64,000 bases of DNA from Marmoricola sp. (GTDB taxonomy: Bacteria; Actinomycetota; Actinomycetes; Propionibacteriales; Nocardioidaceae). How positions within the stretch are numbered: the stretch's first letter is position 1; every line of letters begins with the position of its first letter. Below are positions 32,868 through 40,782 of the stretch, one piece after another. A model generated the notes under the pieces. That model was not told where the DNA came from and did not search any database. It saw only the letters and a list, made by a program, of their open reading frames with translations. Where the stretch lies: NCBI GenBank assembly GCA_025964775.1, contig JAOPYE010000029.1:1-64000 (forward strand). The letters run 5' to 3'. A program made the position numbers and the translations under genes.

Positions 32868-32881
32868 TAGAACACGTTCCA
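32868..32881. promoter_or_regulatory. KstR-type operator
   Basis: TAGAACACGTTCCA fits TNNAACNNGTTNNA, the consensus described for the TetR-family cholesterol-catabolism repressor KstR. It lies 31 bases upstream of the SDR start and 14 bases before the ATG of the DapB-like gene. A wider AACGTG/CACGTT pair (32849-32854 and 32872-32877) surrounds it. Confidence 0.65.
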
Positions 32882-32895
32882 GTTCAGGAGACTCC

Positions 32896-33984
32896 ATGAC
32901 GATTCGCGTCGCCCAGGTCGGTACCGGCAACGCCGGCAGGCTCACGCTGCGCCAGCTGATCGCCGACCCGCGCTTCGACCTCGTGGCCGTCTCCACCTCG
33001 AACCCGGAGAAGGTCGGCAAGGACGCCGGCGAGCTCGCCGGCGTCGAGGTGGTCACCGGCATCGCCGCCGTCGGCGGTCTGGACGCGCTGATCGCCGCCG
33101 GACCCGAGTGCGCCGTCTACTGCGCCATGGGCGACACCCGCCCGGTCGAGGCCACCAACGACGTGCGCACGCTGCTCGAAGCCGGCATCGACGTGGTCGG
33201 CTCGGCACCCGGCACCCTACAGTTCCCCTGGGGCACCATGCCGGAGAAGGTCATCGACAAGGTCGAGGCCTCCGCCCTGGCCGGGAACGCGAGCGTCTAC
33301 ATCACCGGGGTCGATCCGGGTTTCGCCAGCGACCTGGTGCCGCTGGCGCTGGCGAGCACCTGCCAGCGGATCGAGCAGATCAAGTGCTACGAGCTCGCCG
33401 ACTACGCGACGTACGACGGCGCCGAGGTGATGTTCGACCTGATGGGCTTCGGCCACCCGGTCGATTCGGTTCCGCTGCTGTTCCTGCCCGGCGTACTGGC
33501 TCTGGCCTGGGGCACCGCGATCCGGATGATGGCCGCGGCGCTCGGCATCGAGGTCGACGAGATCGTGGAGTTCTGGGAGGCCGAGCCGGCTCCGGAGACC
33601 TACGAGATCGCCGCCGGCACCATCGAGAAGGGCACCATTGCGGCGCTGCACTTCTCGATCAGCGGCATGGTGGCCGGACACCCTGCGATCGTCGTCGAGC
33701 ACGTCACCCGGACCCGAGACGACCTGCGTCCGGACTGGGCCCGGCCCTCAGCCGGTGGCGGCTCGTACCGCGTCGAGATCACCGGTGAGCCCAACTACGT
33801 CGTGGACGTGGTCCCCAGCAGCGAGCACGGCGACCACAACCACGCCGCGATCGTGGCCGCGTGCGGACGGATCGTGAACGCGATCCCGGATGTTCGTGCC
33901 GCAGCGCCCGGCATCCGCACGACGCTCGACCTGCCGCTGCCGACCGGCCGCGGCACCTACGTGGCGCCGCCCCACCGTGGCTGA
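32896..33984 (+). CDS. DapB-like NAD(P)-binding reductase (dihydrodipicolinate-reductase N-terminal domain)
   Basis: This is a 362-residue protein with AGGAG upstream of its ATG. RVAQVGTGNAGRLTLRQLI is the Rossmann entry of the DapB_N superfamily, with ITGVDPGFASDLVPLAL and MGFGHPVDSVPLLF in the centre. Actinobacteria carry many such proteins annotated as DapB-like or diaminopentanoate-dehydrogenase-like; several lie in steroid-degradation regulons. It is probably not the lysine-pathway enzyme, being about 100 residues longer. The reaction is unknown. A strong terminator follows the stop codon. Confidence 0.8.
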   Translation: MTIRVAQVGTGNAGRLTLRQLIADPRFDLVAVSTSNPEKVGKDAGELAGVEVVTGIAAVGGLDALIAAGPECAVYCAMGDTRPVEATNDVRTLLEAGIDVVGSAPGTLQFPWGTMPEKVIDKVEASALAGNASVYITGVDPGFASDLVPLALASTCQRIEQIKCYELADYATYDGAEVMFDLMGFGHPVDSVPLLFLPGVLALAWGTAIRMMAAALGIEVDEIVEFWEAEPAPETYEIAAGTIEKGTIAALHFSISGMVAGHPAIVVEHVTRTRDDLRPDWARPSAGGGSYRVEITGEPNYVVDVVPSSEHGDHNHAAIVAACGRIVNAIPDVRAAAPGIRTTLDLPLPTGRGTYVAPPHRG

Positions 33985-34020
33985 GCTGGCCCAGATCCGC
34001 TTCCGGACCTGGGCCAGCTC
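33983..34020. terminator. long bidirectional hairpin terminator
   Basis: GAGCTGGCCCAG (33983-33994) pairs perfectly with CTGGGCCAGCTC (34009-34020), with a smaller TCCG/CGGA stem inside. It starts within the stop codon of the DapB-like gene and ends 8 bases before the stop of the convergent secreted-protein gene. Confidence 0.85.
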
Positions 34021-34028
34021 GGGAATTC

Positions 34029-34940
34029 CTAGCTGCCGGTGACCTTGTTGTAGCGGTAGATCACGTAGTGGGTGGTGGTTTCGTAGCCGAGGCTCGAGTC
34101 GGTGATGTGCGCACCGGTGTGGTACTCCGGCGGTGCGAATCCGCTGCTGCCTCCGCCGAAGTTGTAGTAGTTGAACGTGCCGTCGCTGTTCCAGGACGCG
34201 AATACGAAGGCGTGCCCGTCGCTGACGTCATCGAAAACGTCGCCGGCCTTGACGGTCGTCGAGTTCACGGCGCTCCGCTGCGACGAGATACTCAGGGTGT
34301 AGCGCTTGGTGAACCGGCTCGTGTCCGACGCGATCGCCGAGGTGTTGTCGTCGACGTTCAGGTGCAGCGCCATGTCCGCCGTACCGGAGCAGTCGGTGCG
34401 GTAGTGCCGGGTGTCGCCGAGGTCCCAGATGTAGGTGCTCTGGCTGTACGACGGCGCCCGCAGGTACCAGTCGCGCAACCGGGTGCGGATCTCCGTGGTC
34501 GAGATCGAGCCACCGACCGTCGAAGGGCCGGGCAGCGCGGTGGCCAGGTCGACGGAGTTGATCGGCGTGAGGTCGACGTCGGCGTACCAGGCGGGTGCGT
34601 GATAGGTCCCGCAGGCTGCGCCTCCGTAGTTCGTGCACAGCGCGACCGTCGCGCCACCGGTCTGGTTGTTGTACACGCGGTGCGTTCCGATCATGTTGCT
34701 CAGGTCGGCCGGACCGTAGGCCACGAACTTGAGCTGGGGAACACCGTTGTTCCAGCCGGCGGCGGGATAGATGCACACATAGCCGGACGGGCAGCCCGTC
34801 GTGACCGCGTTCGCAGCCTGGGTGGAGAACGCAGTGAGCATTGTCGCGGCGATGGCGATGACGGCCGCGAGCAGCGCGACCGACTTGCGTGCGGGCTGCG
34901 CGAACCGCGTGCCCGTGCTTGCACAAAGGTGACGAATCAT
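34029..34940 (-). CDS. secreted protein with peptidase-inhibitor I36-like and NlpC/P60-like domains
   Basis: This protein has 303 residues from ATG 34938-34940, with GAGGAA upstream. A signal peptide covers residues 1-45 (KSVALLAAVIAIAATMLTAF, then ANA). Next comes a beta-gamma-crystallin/I36-type module (CPSGYVCIYPAAGWN, THRVYNNQTGGATVALC) with paired cysteines. The C-terminal half has TDCSGTADMALHL, the D-C-S-G nucleophile motif of NlpC/P60 amidases, and a candidate His in DGHAFVFASW. It may cut or bind peptidoglycan. The combination of an inhibitor-like module with a papain-like domain is unusual. It is divergent from the XRE regulator, whose promoter region contains interleaved dyads. Confidence 0.75.
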   Translation of the reverse strand: MIRHLCASTGTRFAQPARKSVALLAAVIAIAATMLTAFSTQAANAVTTGCPSGYVCIYPAAGWNNGVPQLKFVAYGPADLSNMIGTHRVYNNQTGGATVALCTNYGGAACGTYHAPAWYADVDLTPINSVDLATALPGPSTVGGSISTTEIRTRLRDWYLRAPSYSQSTYIWDLGDTRHYRTDCSGTADMALHLNVDDNTSAIASDTSRFTKRYTLSISSQRSAVNSTTVKAGDVFDDVSDGHAFVFASWNSDGTFNYYNFGGGSSGFAPPEYHTGAHITDSSLGYETTTHYVIYRYNKVTGS

Positions 34941-34989
34941 GATTGCTTCCTCACTTCTCTTCGGCGCCCTCGCACGGAAGCGCGGGGCT

Positions 34990-35027
34990 CTTGTCTGACC
35001 CCAGCGATTGCACAAGACTCTGGTCAG
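34990..35027. promoter_or_regulatory. interleaved inverted repeats between the secreted protein and XRE regulator
   Basis: CTTGT (34990-34994) pairs with ACAAG (35012-35016), and CTGACC (34995-35000) pairs with GGTCAG (35022-35027). Two half-site types at matching spacing would suit a dimeric XRE regulator. The evidence is weak and positional. Confidence 0.3.
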
Positions 35028-35100
35028 GCCGGACGCACAGGCTGGAATATCGTGGACGGATCGGCACCCAGCTCCGTCCGAGCCCTCGGGAAGGCTTCGC

Positions 35101-36072
35101 GTGGACCTGGCCGTAGCACCGCCGATCGCGGCGGATCCAACCGCGGTGCACTGCCTGGAGGATCTGGCGGCACAGCTGGACCGCCTGCGCCGCCAGCAAG
35201 GACGCCGGCACGGCTACGTGCGCACGAGTCTCGACCTGCTCGGACGGGCCAGCGGGATCCCGCGCTCGACGTTGCACACCTACCTGAGCGGGTCCGTCCT
35301 GCCGCCGGCAACCTCGCTGGACCGCATCGTCCTGGCACTAGGTTGCGGAACGGGAGAGCTGCGCCACTGGGCCCAGGCCTGGGAGCGCGTTGCTGACGCC
35401 GAGCGTGGCAGCCGAGCGCGACCGCAGCTCCCGTCCTCCTCGCGACTGCTCACCTTCGACGCGCTCGTTCAGCAACAGCTCGACCGGCCGACCGACCGAC
35501 CACCTGAACAGCTGGAGATGCTCGTGATCGTCGAGCGGACCCAGCTCACGCCGGCGCGCACCCTGGCATGGGTCGACTTCACAGCGACCGTGATGGCGCG
35601 GGAGAACGGTGTTGATCGGCACGCGATGTACATCGCACCGAACCCGTCGCTGGAGATGGAAGAGATCGAGGTCGTCAACGCGGTCAACTGCTCACCGGGC
35701 GAGCACCGAACCCTCCGTGATCCACACGTGCGCGTGCTCGAGGTCGAGCTGGACCACGCGCTCGACGCGGGCGAGACCTGCCTGATCGAGTACCGGGTCG
35801 ACTTCGAGCGAGCCCGCATTCCCGGCGTACCGGCCAAGGTGACCACGGAGGTGATGCGCGGGTTCCGGCGCACCGGCCCGCACTACACCCTCGGGGTCAG
35901 CTTCCTGCCAGAAGATCCTCCGCTGCACCCGCGACAGATCCAGTTAGCCCACGCCGATGCAGACGAGAACACGGTGCGGGAGCTGCACCAGAACCGCTGG
36001 CACGGCACCCATGTCGTGGTGCAACGGCCGGCGGCCGGACTCCACGGGATCCGTTGGGAGTGGCCGAGCTGA
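35101..36072 (+). CDS. XRE-family HTH regulator with a C-terminal beta-rich domain
   Basis: This protein has 323 residues from GTG 35101, which has GGGAAGG at 35088-35094; an in-frame TTG at 35008 lacks such a site. Residues 15-85 form the HTH (TSLDLLGRASGIPRSTLHTY, LSGSVLPPATSLDRIVLALG). The C-terminal 200 residues are beta-rich (LAWVDFTATVMARENGVDRH, RVLEVELDHALDAGETCLIEY), a composition common in actinobacterial XRE proteins that sense unknown extracytoplasmic or peptide signals. The divergent secreted protein is the likely target. Confidence 0.75.
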   Translation: MDLAVAPPIAADPTAVHCLEDLAAQLDRLRRQQGRRHGYVRTSLDLLGRASGIPRSTLHTYLSGSVLPPATSLDRIVLALGCGTGELRHWAQAWERVADAERGSRARPQLPSSSRLLTFDALVQQQLDRPTDRPPEQLEMLVIVERTQLTPARTLAWVDFTATVMARENGVDRHAMYIAPNPSLEMEEIEVVNAVNCSPGEHRTLRDPHVRVLEVELDHALDAGETCLIEYRVDFERARIPGVPAKVTTEVMRGFRRTGPHYTLGVSFLPEDPPLHPRQIQLAHADADENTVRELHQNRWHGTHVVVQRPAAGLHGIRWEWPS

Positions 36073-36093
36073 TCACCCGCGGCCCTTGAGTCC

Positions 36094-36948
36094 TCAGCCG
36101 TAGGTGAAGAACCCGCGCCCGGTCTTGCGGCCCAGCAAGCCGGCGTCGACCATCCGCTGCAGCAGCGGCGGCGCCGTGTAGAGCGGCTCCTTGAACTCCT
36201 GGTAGAGCGAGTCGGCGATCGCCTTGGTGGTGTCCAGCCCGATGAGGTCGGCCAGGGCCAGGGGTCCCTGCGGATGGGCGGCGCCGCGCACCAGTCCCTC
36301 GTCGATGTCCTCGGCTGAGGCGAACCCCGATTCGAGCATCCGGATGGCCGAGAGCACGAACGGGATCAGCAGCGCGTTCACGACGAACCCTGCCCGGTCC
36401 TGGCAGTCGATCGCCCGCTTGCCGAGGTCGTCCTGCACGAACGACCGGGCTCGCTCGGTCACCTCGGGAGCCGTCAGCAGCGACGGCACCAGCTCGACCA
36501 GCGACAGCACGGGGACCGGGTTGAAGAAGTGCACCCCCAGGACGTGGGTGGGCCGCGCGGTGCTGACGGCCAGCTTCATGATCGGGATCGAGGACGTGTT
36601 CGACGCCAGGATCGCGTCCGGGGAGGTGACGATCTGGTCCAGGCGGGCGAACAGCTCGCACTTCGGTCGCTCGGCCTCGATGATCGCCTCCACCACGAGG
36701 TCGCGGTCGGCAACCTCCTCGAGGTCGGTGACCACCCGGATCCGGTCGATCACGTCGGCGGCACTGGCGATCTTGCCGCGCGTCTCGGCGCGCTCGAGCG
36801 ACGCCTGCAAGCGCTGCCTGCCGGCCTCGGCCCGGTCCGCGTCGGCTTCGACGACGAGGACCTCCTTGCCGGCCCGCGCACTCACCTCGGCGATGCCCGC
36901 GCCCATCAGCCCGCAGCCGATCACGCCGACCTTGGCGATGTCACTCAT
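36094..36948 (-). CDS. 3-hydroxybutyryl-CoA dehydrogenase
   Basis: This protein has 284 residues from ATG 36946-36948. VGVIGCGLMGAGIAEVSARAG is the NAD-binding fold of 3-hydroxyacyl-CoA dehydrogenases, followed by SNTSSIPI, GVHFFNPVPVLSLVELV (catalytic His), DRAGFVVNALLIPFV and GLLGRKTGRGFFTYG at the C-terminus. It interconverts 3-hydroxybutyryl-CoA and acetoacetyl-CoA (NAD or NADP). It fits PHA and fatty-acid metabolism encoded earlier, although it is not adjacent to phaC. It is divergent from the hemoglobin gene. Confidence 0.93.
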   Translation of the reverse strand: MSDIAKVGVIGCGLMGAGIAEVSARAGKEVLVVEADADRAEAGRQRLQASLERAETRGKIASAADVIDRIRVVTDLEEVADRDLVVEAIIEAERPKCELFARLDQIVTSPDAILASNTSSIPIMKLAVSTARPTHVLGVHFFNPVPVLSLVELVPSLLTAPEVTERARSFVQDDLGKRAIDCQDRAGFVVNALLIPFVLSAIRMLESGFASAEDIDEGLVRGAAHPQGPLALADLIGLDTTKAIADSLYQEFKEPLYTAPPLLQRMVDAGLLGRKTGRGFFTYG

Positions 36949-37014
36949 GGTGCTCACGATGGCACACGATGCCGGTCGGTTCCCAGCTGTCGCCGGGCAC
37001 GACGAGCACCGTTT

Positions 37015-37026
37015 CAAACTGGTTTG
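37015..37026. promoter_or_regulatory. CAAACTGGTTTG dyad
   Basis: CAAAC-TG-GTTTG is a perfect 12-bp palindrome in the 111-bp divergent region between the 3-hydroxybutyryl-CoA dehydrogenase and truncated hemoglobin genes, 33 bases before the latter. An AT-rich dyad in GC-rich DNA is suggestive of an operator. Regulator unknown. Confidence 0.4.
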
Positions 37027-37059
37027 GCAAGAAGACCCCGGTGAGGTCCACTGGTCGCC

Positions 37060-37539
37060 ATGAGCGAGACGGAAGAACCAGCACTGCCCTCCCTCTACGA
37101 CTGGGCCGGCGGCCTGGTCCCGCTGCGCCGGATGATCGATGAGTTCTACGACCGCGTCGAGGCCGACGACGCCCTCTCGGGCTTCTTCCCCGGCGGCGTC
37201 TCGGAAGACCATCGCGCCCACGTCGCGGACTGGTGGGCCGAGGTGCTCGGCGGGCCGGAGAAGTACACCGCCGACCACGGCGGGTACGAGTCGATGCTGC
37301 AGCACCACCTCGGACTCTCGATCACACCGGCCCAGCGGCACCGGTTCGCGTCCACGATGAGCCTCGCCGCCGATGACGCCGGCCTTCCGGCCGACCCCGA
37401 GTTCCGGGCGGCGATCATCGGCTACCTCGAGTGGGGCACGCGAATCGCGATGGAGAACTCCCAACCAGGCGCCACCCCGGTCGCCCACGCGCCCACGCCG
37501 CGATGGGGCTGGGGCGTCGCGCCGCCCTACCTGGGCTGA
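37060..37539 (+). CDS. group II truncated hemoglobin
   Basis: This is a 159-residue protein: SLYDWAGGLVPLRRMIDEFYDRV (A/B helices), ALSGFFPG, then WWAEVLGGPEKYT with the conserved distal region, and LQHHLGLSITPAQRHRFAST with the proximal His of the F helix. GYLEWGTRIAMENSQPG ends the globin. The WxG-type residues fit group II truncated hemoglobins, which bind O2 and NO and can act in NO detoxification or as O2-linked redox proteins. It overlaps the convergent sensor kinase gene by 13 bases. Confidence 0.88.
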   Translation: MSETEEPALPSLYDWAGGLVPLRRMIDEFYDRVEADDALSGFFPGGVSEDHRAHVADWWAEVLGGPEKYTADHGGYESMLQHHLGLSITPAQRHRFASTMSLAADDAGLPADPEFRAAIIGYLEWGTRIAMENSQPGATPVAHAPTPRWGWGVAPPYLG

Positions 37540-39041
37540 TCCGGCGCGATCGGCAGCTGCATCGTGAACACAGTGCCCTCGCCCCGCGTGCTGCTGACCG
37601 ACAGGCTCCCGCCGTGCGAGGCGACGATGCTGCGGGCGATCGCCAGCCCGAGACCGCTGCTGCCGTGCGCGCGCGAGCGGGAGGTGTCGCCGCGGCTGAA
37701 CCGGTCGAAGATCGTCGGCTGGAGCCCGGCAGGGATCCCGGGACCGTCGTCGGTGACCGACACCTCCGCGAACCCCGGAACCACCCGGACCTGCGCGGTC
37801 ACCGTCGTGCCGGCCGGGGTGTGCGTGCGTGCGTTCGCCAACAGGTTCGCCAGCACCTGGTGCAGCCGCTCGCCGTCGCCGTCCACCATCACGGACTCCT
37901 CGGGCAGGTCGAGCTTCCAGACGTGGTCCTGGGCTGCCGCGTGCGCATCGGCCACGGCGTCGAGGACCAGCCGGGTCAGGTCGACGGGCTCGCGGGCGAG
38001 CGGACGCCCGGCATCGAGTCGCGCCAGCAGCAGCAGGTCGGCCACCAGCGTGGACATCCGCCCGGTCGCGGCCGTGATGCGCGCGAGGGCGTTCACGGTG
38101 GCTTCCGGGAGCTGGTCCTGATCGGTGGTCGAGGCGTACTCGGCATGGGCACGAATCGTCGACAACGGCGTCCGCAGCTCGTGGCTCGCGTCGGCGACGA
38201 ACCGGCGCAGGCGGGCCTCGGTGAGGTCGCGCTCGTTCAGTGCCTGCTGGATCCGGTCGAGCATCCGGTGGAAGGCGATGTTCAGCTGGTCCACCTCGCT
38301 GCCGGACCCTCCCACCGGCATCGCCGTGGGGAACGACGTCTCGGCCTCGGTCAGCTCCTGCTCGGAGACGTCGAGTGCCGTGCGGGTCAGTTGCTGCAGC
38401 GGCCGCAGGTTTCGTCGTACGACCAGAGCGGCAGCTCCACCCCCGATCGCCAGCAGCAGCGCGAACAGGACGGCGTCCAGCGTGAACAGCTCGGCGACGG
38501 TCTCGTTGATCGGGTGCAGCGGAAGGCCGGTGATCTGGATGTCGCCGTCGCGACCCTGGACGGCTCGCAACCGGTAGTCACCGACCCCGGTGACATCCCC
38601 GCTGATGGGGGCAGCCCCGGGCCGGACGCTGCGGATCACCGTCGTCGCAGCGGGGCTCAGGGTCAGGCTGCGGTTGGTGCCCGCATCCGTGACGACTGCC
38701 GCCTCGGTGACCTTGCCCTTGACGACGCGCACGCCCAGGGTGCCGACCGACTGGCCCGGGATCGAGTCGTCGGCGTCGTGCTGGGGACCCGGGCCTGTTC
38801 CTGCTGCGCCCGGGTCACCGGGATGTTCGAGGCTCACCGAGTACCGGCTTCCCGCGGCGACCAGCTGGGCGTCCAGCTGACGGAGCAGGACCCCGCGGAC
38901 GAAGAGCTCACTGGTGACGCCGAGAACGGCGCAGGCGACCAGGAGGACCAGGACCATTCCGACCGTCAGGCGCCCGCGCAGCGTCGCCGCGCGCCACCAG
39001 CGGGGAACACGGGTGCGCCCTGAAGACCTTGCCGCGACCAT
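37527..39041 (-). CDS. two-component sensor histidine kinase
   Basis: This protein has 504 residues from ATG 39039-39041. Transmembrane helix one is at 25-47 and helix two at about 188-208; the roughly 140-residue loop between them is the extracytoplasmic sensor. HAMP (209-270), HisKA with DASHELRTPLS (His287), and HATPase_c with NLLANARTHTP, DDGPGIP and SSGLGLAI complete it. It is the partner of the OmpR-type regulator whose stop is 5 bases upstream. The arrangement is TcrY/PrrB-like. The downstream redox cluster with matching repeats in its promoter is the likely target; the stimulus is unknown. Confidence 0.9.
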   Translation of the reverse strand: MVAARSSGRTRVPRWWRAATLRGRLTVGMVLVLLVACAVLGVTSELFVRGVLLRQLDAQLVAAGSRYSVSLEHPGDPGAAGTGPGPQHDADDSIPGQSVGTLGVRVVKGKVTEAAVVTDAGTNRSLTLSPAATTVIRSVRPGAAPISGDVTGVGDYRLRAVQGRDGDIQITGLPLHPINETVAELFTLDAVLFALLLAIGGGAAALVVRRNLRPLQQLTRTALDVSEQELTEAETSFPTAMPVGGSGSEVDQLNIAFHRMLDRIQQALNERDLTEARLRRFVADASHELRTPLSTIRAHAEYASTTDQDQLPEATVNALARITAATGRMSTLVADLLLLARLDAGRPLAREPVDLTRLVLDAVADAHAAAQDHVWKLDLPEESVMVDGDGERLHQVLANLLANARTHTPAGTTVTAQVRVVPGFAEVSVTDDGPGIPAGLQPTIFDRFSRGDTSRSRAHGSSGLGLAIARSIVASHGGSLSVSSTRGEGTVFTMQLPIAPDQPR

Positions 39042-39046
39042 CTCGA

Positions 39047-39769
39047 TCAGGCCTGGGTCCGCAGGACGTAGCCGGCACCGCGGACCGTGTGGATCAGCGG
39101 TTCCCGGCCGGCATCGACCTTCTTGCGCAGGTAGCTGATGTAGAGCTCGACGATGTGCGCCTGACCGCCGAAGTCGTAGTTCCACACCCGGTCGAGGATC
39201 TGGGCCTTGGACAGGACGCGTCGCGGGTTGCGCATCAAGAAGCGCAACAGCTCGAACTCGGTCGCCGTCAGCTCGATCCGGTCCCCGTCGCGGAACACCT
39301 CGTGCGCGTCCTCGTCCATCGTCAGACCACCGAAGCTGAGCGTCGGCAGACCGTCGTCCGGAGCGTTCGCGGTCCGGCGCAGCAACCCGCGCACCCGGGC
39401 GAGCACCTCCTCGAGGCTGAACGGCTTGGTCACGTAGTCGTCACCGCCGGCGGTGATGCCGGCAACCCGGTCCTCGACGGTGTCGCGCGCGGTCAGGAAC
39501 AGGACGAGCACCCCCGGATCGACTGCCCGGATCCGGGCCAGCACCTCGAGGCCGTCGACATCGGGGAGCATCATGTCGAGCACGACGGCGTCGGGCCGGA
39601 AGTCACGGGCCTCGGAGATCGCCGTCGATCCGTCGTACGCGGTGCGGGTGAGCCAGCCTTCACGCTGCAGGACGCTGGCCAGGACCTCGGCCAGACTTTG
39701 TTCGTCGTCGACGACCAGCACGCGCGGAGCCGTACCGTCGGGACGCAGGAGTTGTGGGCCGTGGCTCAT
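39047..39769 (-). CDS. OmpR/PhoB-family response regulator
   Basis: This protein has 240 residues from ATG 39767-39769. The receiver domain has VVDDEQ, phospho-acceptor in VVLDMMLPD (Asp65), and YVTKPFS (Lys115). The winged helix reads ELTATEFELLRFLMRNPRRV, LDRVWNYDFGG and LIHTVRGAGYVLR. Its own upstream region contains GCCTCTGA-N3-TTCTCTGA at 39812-39830, two direct repeats with 11-bp period as bound by PhoB-type dimers. A matching pair precedes the gene at 39837-40298 and the flavin-redox cluster. Confidence 0.93.
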   Translation of the reverse strand: MSHGPQLLRPDGTAPRVLVVDDEQSLAEVLASVLQREGWLTRTAYDGSTAISEARDFRPDAVVLDMMLPDVDGLEVLARIRAVDPGVLVLFLTARDTVEDRVAGITAGGDDYVTKPFSLEEVLARVRGLLRRTANAPDDGLPTLSFGGLTMDEDAHEVFRDGDRIELTATEFELLRFLMRNPRRVLSKAQILDRVWNYDFGGQAHIVELYISYLRKKVDAGREPLIHTVRGAGYVLRTQA

Positions 39770-39811
39770 CGGGCCAGCATGCCTGCGTTCGGTACGAACG
39801 TGAGGCTGGTT

Positions 39812-39830
39812 GCCTCTGATCTTTCTCTGA
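39812..39830. promoter_or_regulatory. tandem direct repeat, putative response-regulator site 1
   Basis: GCCTCTGA (39812-39819) and TTCTCTGA (39823-39830) are spaced by 11 bases, one helical turn, 43-61 bases upstream of the response regulator start codon. OmpR/PhoB proteins bind such tandem repeats head to tail. Confidence 0.55.
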
Positions 39831-39836
39831 ATCGTG

Positions 39837-40298
39837 TCAGGAACCGTGCGAGACCACGGTCGGCGGCGAGGTGCTCGGAGCGACCGGCGGCGGTGCGGGC
39901 GCGGGCTTCGGCGCCGCGGCCGTCGGCTTCGGCGCTGGCTTCGGGCCAGGTTTCGGAGTCGATCGCACGGTGGGAGCCGAGGTCTGCGCCGGCGCAGCAG
40001 GATGCGCGGCACTCGTCTTCGGAGCGGACGTGCGAGCGACGTGCGGGCTGCGGTGGTGCGTGACGGCGTGCCTCTTCGGAGCAACCTTGGCTGCGCTGGT
40101 CGCAGCCGGCTGCGCCACGTCGGTCGACGGCGATGCCGCCGCACTGGGCGAGGCGACCGCGGCGTTGTGGCTGATCGCCAGGCCGATGGACACCGCCAGC
40201 GTGCCAGCGCCGCTGAGGACCGTGATGGCGCGGCTCGCTCCGGACGCCCGGTCAGCTCCGCGGCGTCGGATCTCCCGGGGAGTCCAGTCGTCGGTCAT
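39837..40298 (-). CDS. Ala/Pro-rich single-span membrane or secreted protein
   Basis: This protein has 153 residues from ATG 40296-40298. A short soluble N-terminus (TDDWTPREIRRRGADR) precedes one hydrophobic helix (ITVLSGAGTLAVSIGLAI). The remaining 100 residues are low-complexity Ala, Pro, Thr, Ser and Lys, wall-spanning in character, with PKPGPKPAPKPT near the end. It is transcribed toward the two-component genes and away from the redox cluster. The repeats shared with the regulator's own promoter lie 55-73 bases upstream. Its role may be a cell-wall spacer for the redox system. No enzymatic domain. Confidence 0.65.
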   Translation of the reverse strand: MTDDWTPREIRRRGADRASGASRAITVLSGAGTLAVSIGLAISHNAAVASPSAAASPSTDVAQPAATSAAKVAPKRHAVTHHRSPHVARTSAPKTSAAHPAAPAQTSAPTVRSTPKPGPKPAPKPTAAAPKPAPAPPPVAPSTSPPTVVSHGS

Positions 40299-40352
40299 GG
40301 TCCCCAATGTACGCAAATCCCCCACAACGGATCGCTGTTCGGGCAAAGAAGT

Positions 40353-40398
40353 ACCTCTGAATCACCTCTCAAAGCGGGCCTCTGAGCCGTTTCAGAGG
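40353..40398. promoter_or_regulatory. tandem direct repeats plus hairpin, putative response-regulator site 2
   Basis: ACCTCTGA (40353-40360) and ACCTCTCA (40364-40371) have the same 11-base period as site 1. A further CCTCTGA (40379-40385) pairs with TCAGAGG (40392-40398). The region sits between the Pro-rich gene (start 40298) and the redox cluster (start 40483) and can serve both. Confidence 0.55.
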
Positions 40399-40482
40399 TT
40401 GACCCGAGGTTCTCCACAAGCCTGCCCGGCAAGGTGGACCCCGCAACCGCCCGACCATCACCCACCACGTTCAGGAGCCATC

Positions 40483-40782
40483 GTGAGACACCCCGACCGA
40501 CACACCGCTCGTGACCGCATCAGGGTCGCGACCACGGGGCTCGCGGTCGGCAGCACGGTCGGCGTGGTGGCGGTCGCAGGCGGTTTGGCAGTGCATGCCC
40601 ACAGCGCCGCCTCGCCGGTTACCGTGAGTGTTCACACGTCGGCACCCCGCACGACAGCCCCGACACCGTCGCGGACGCGTGCTCAGCCGGCGCGCCGGAC
40701 AGTGACCCGGAAAGTGACGCGGAGGAGCGTGAGTGTGAGCGCTGGCGCAGGCCAACCCCAGGCGCAGTCGAGCGGCTCGTGA
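40483..40782 (+). CDS. small membrane-anchored protein heading the flavin-redox cluster
   Basis: This protein has 99 residues from GTG 40483 with AGGAG upstream. One hydrophobic helix (VATTGLAVGSTVGVVAVAGGLAV) is followed by 60 residues rich in Ser, Thr, Arg and Pro. In comparable actinobacterial clusters this position is often taken by an FMN-binding protein carrying the flavinylation motif; here the length is too short and no D..TGAT-type motif is seen. It overlaps the apbE start by 4 bases. It may be a remnant, an anchor or a chaperone of the system. Confidence 0.7.
   Translation: MRHPDRHTARDRIRVATTGLAVGSTVGVVAVAGGLAVHAHSAASPVTVSVHTSAPRTTAPTPSRTRAQPARRTVTRKVTRRSVSVSAGAGQPQAQSSGS

Noticed and set aside
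32896..33984. Lysine-pathway DapB
   Set aside because: It is about 100 residues longer, lacks neighbours of lysine synthesis and sits behind a KstR-type site; only the NAD-binding domain is shared.
35008..35100. TTG at 35008 as start of the XRE regulator
   Set aside because: It would add 31 residues of no domain character and has no ribosome binding site; GTG 35101 has GGGAAGG at a proper distance.
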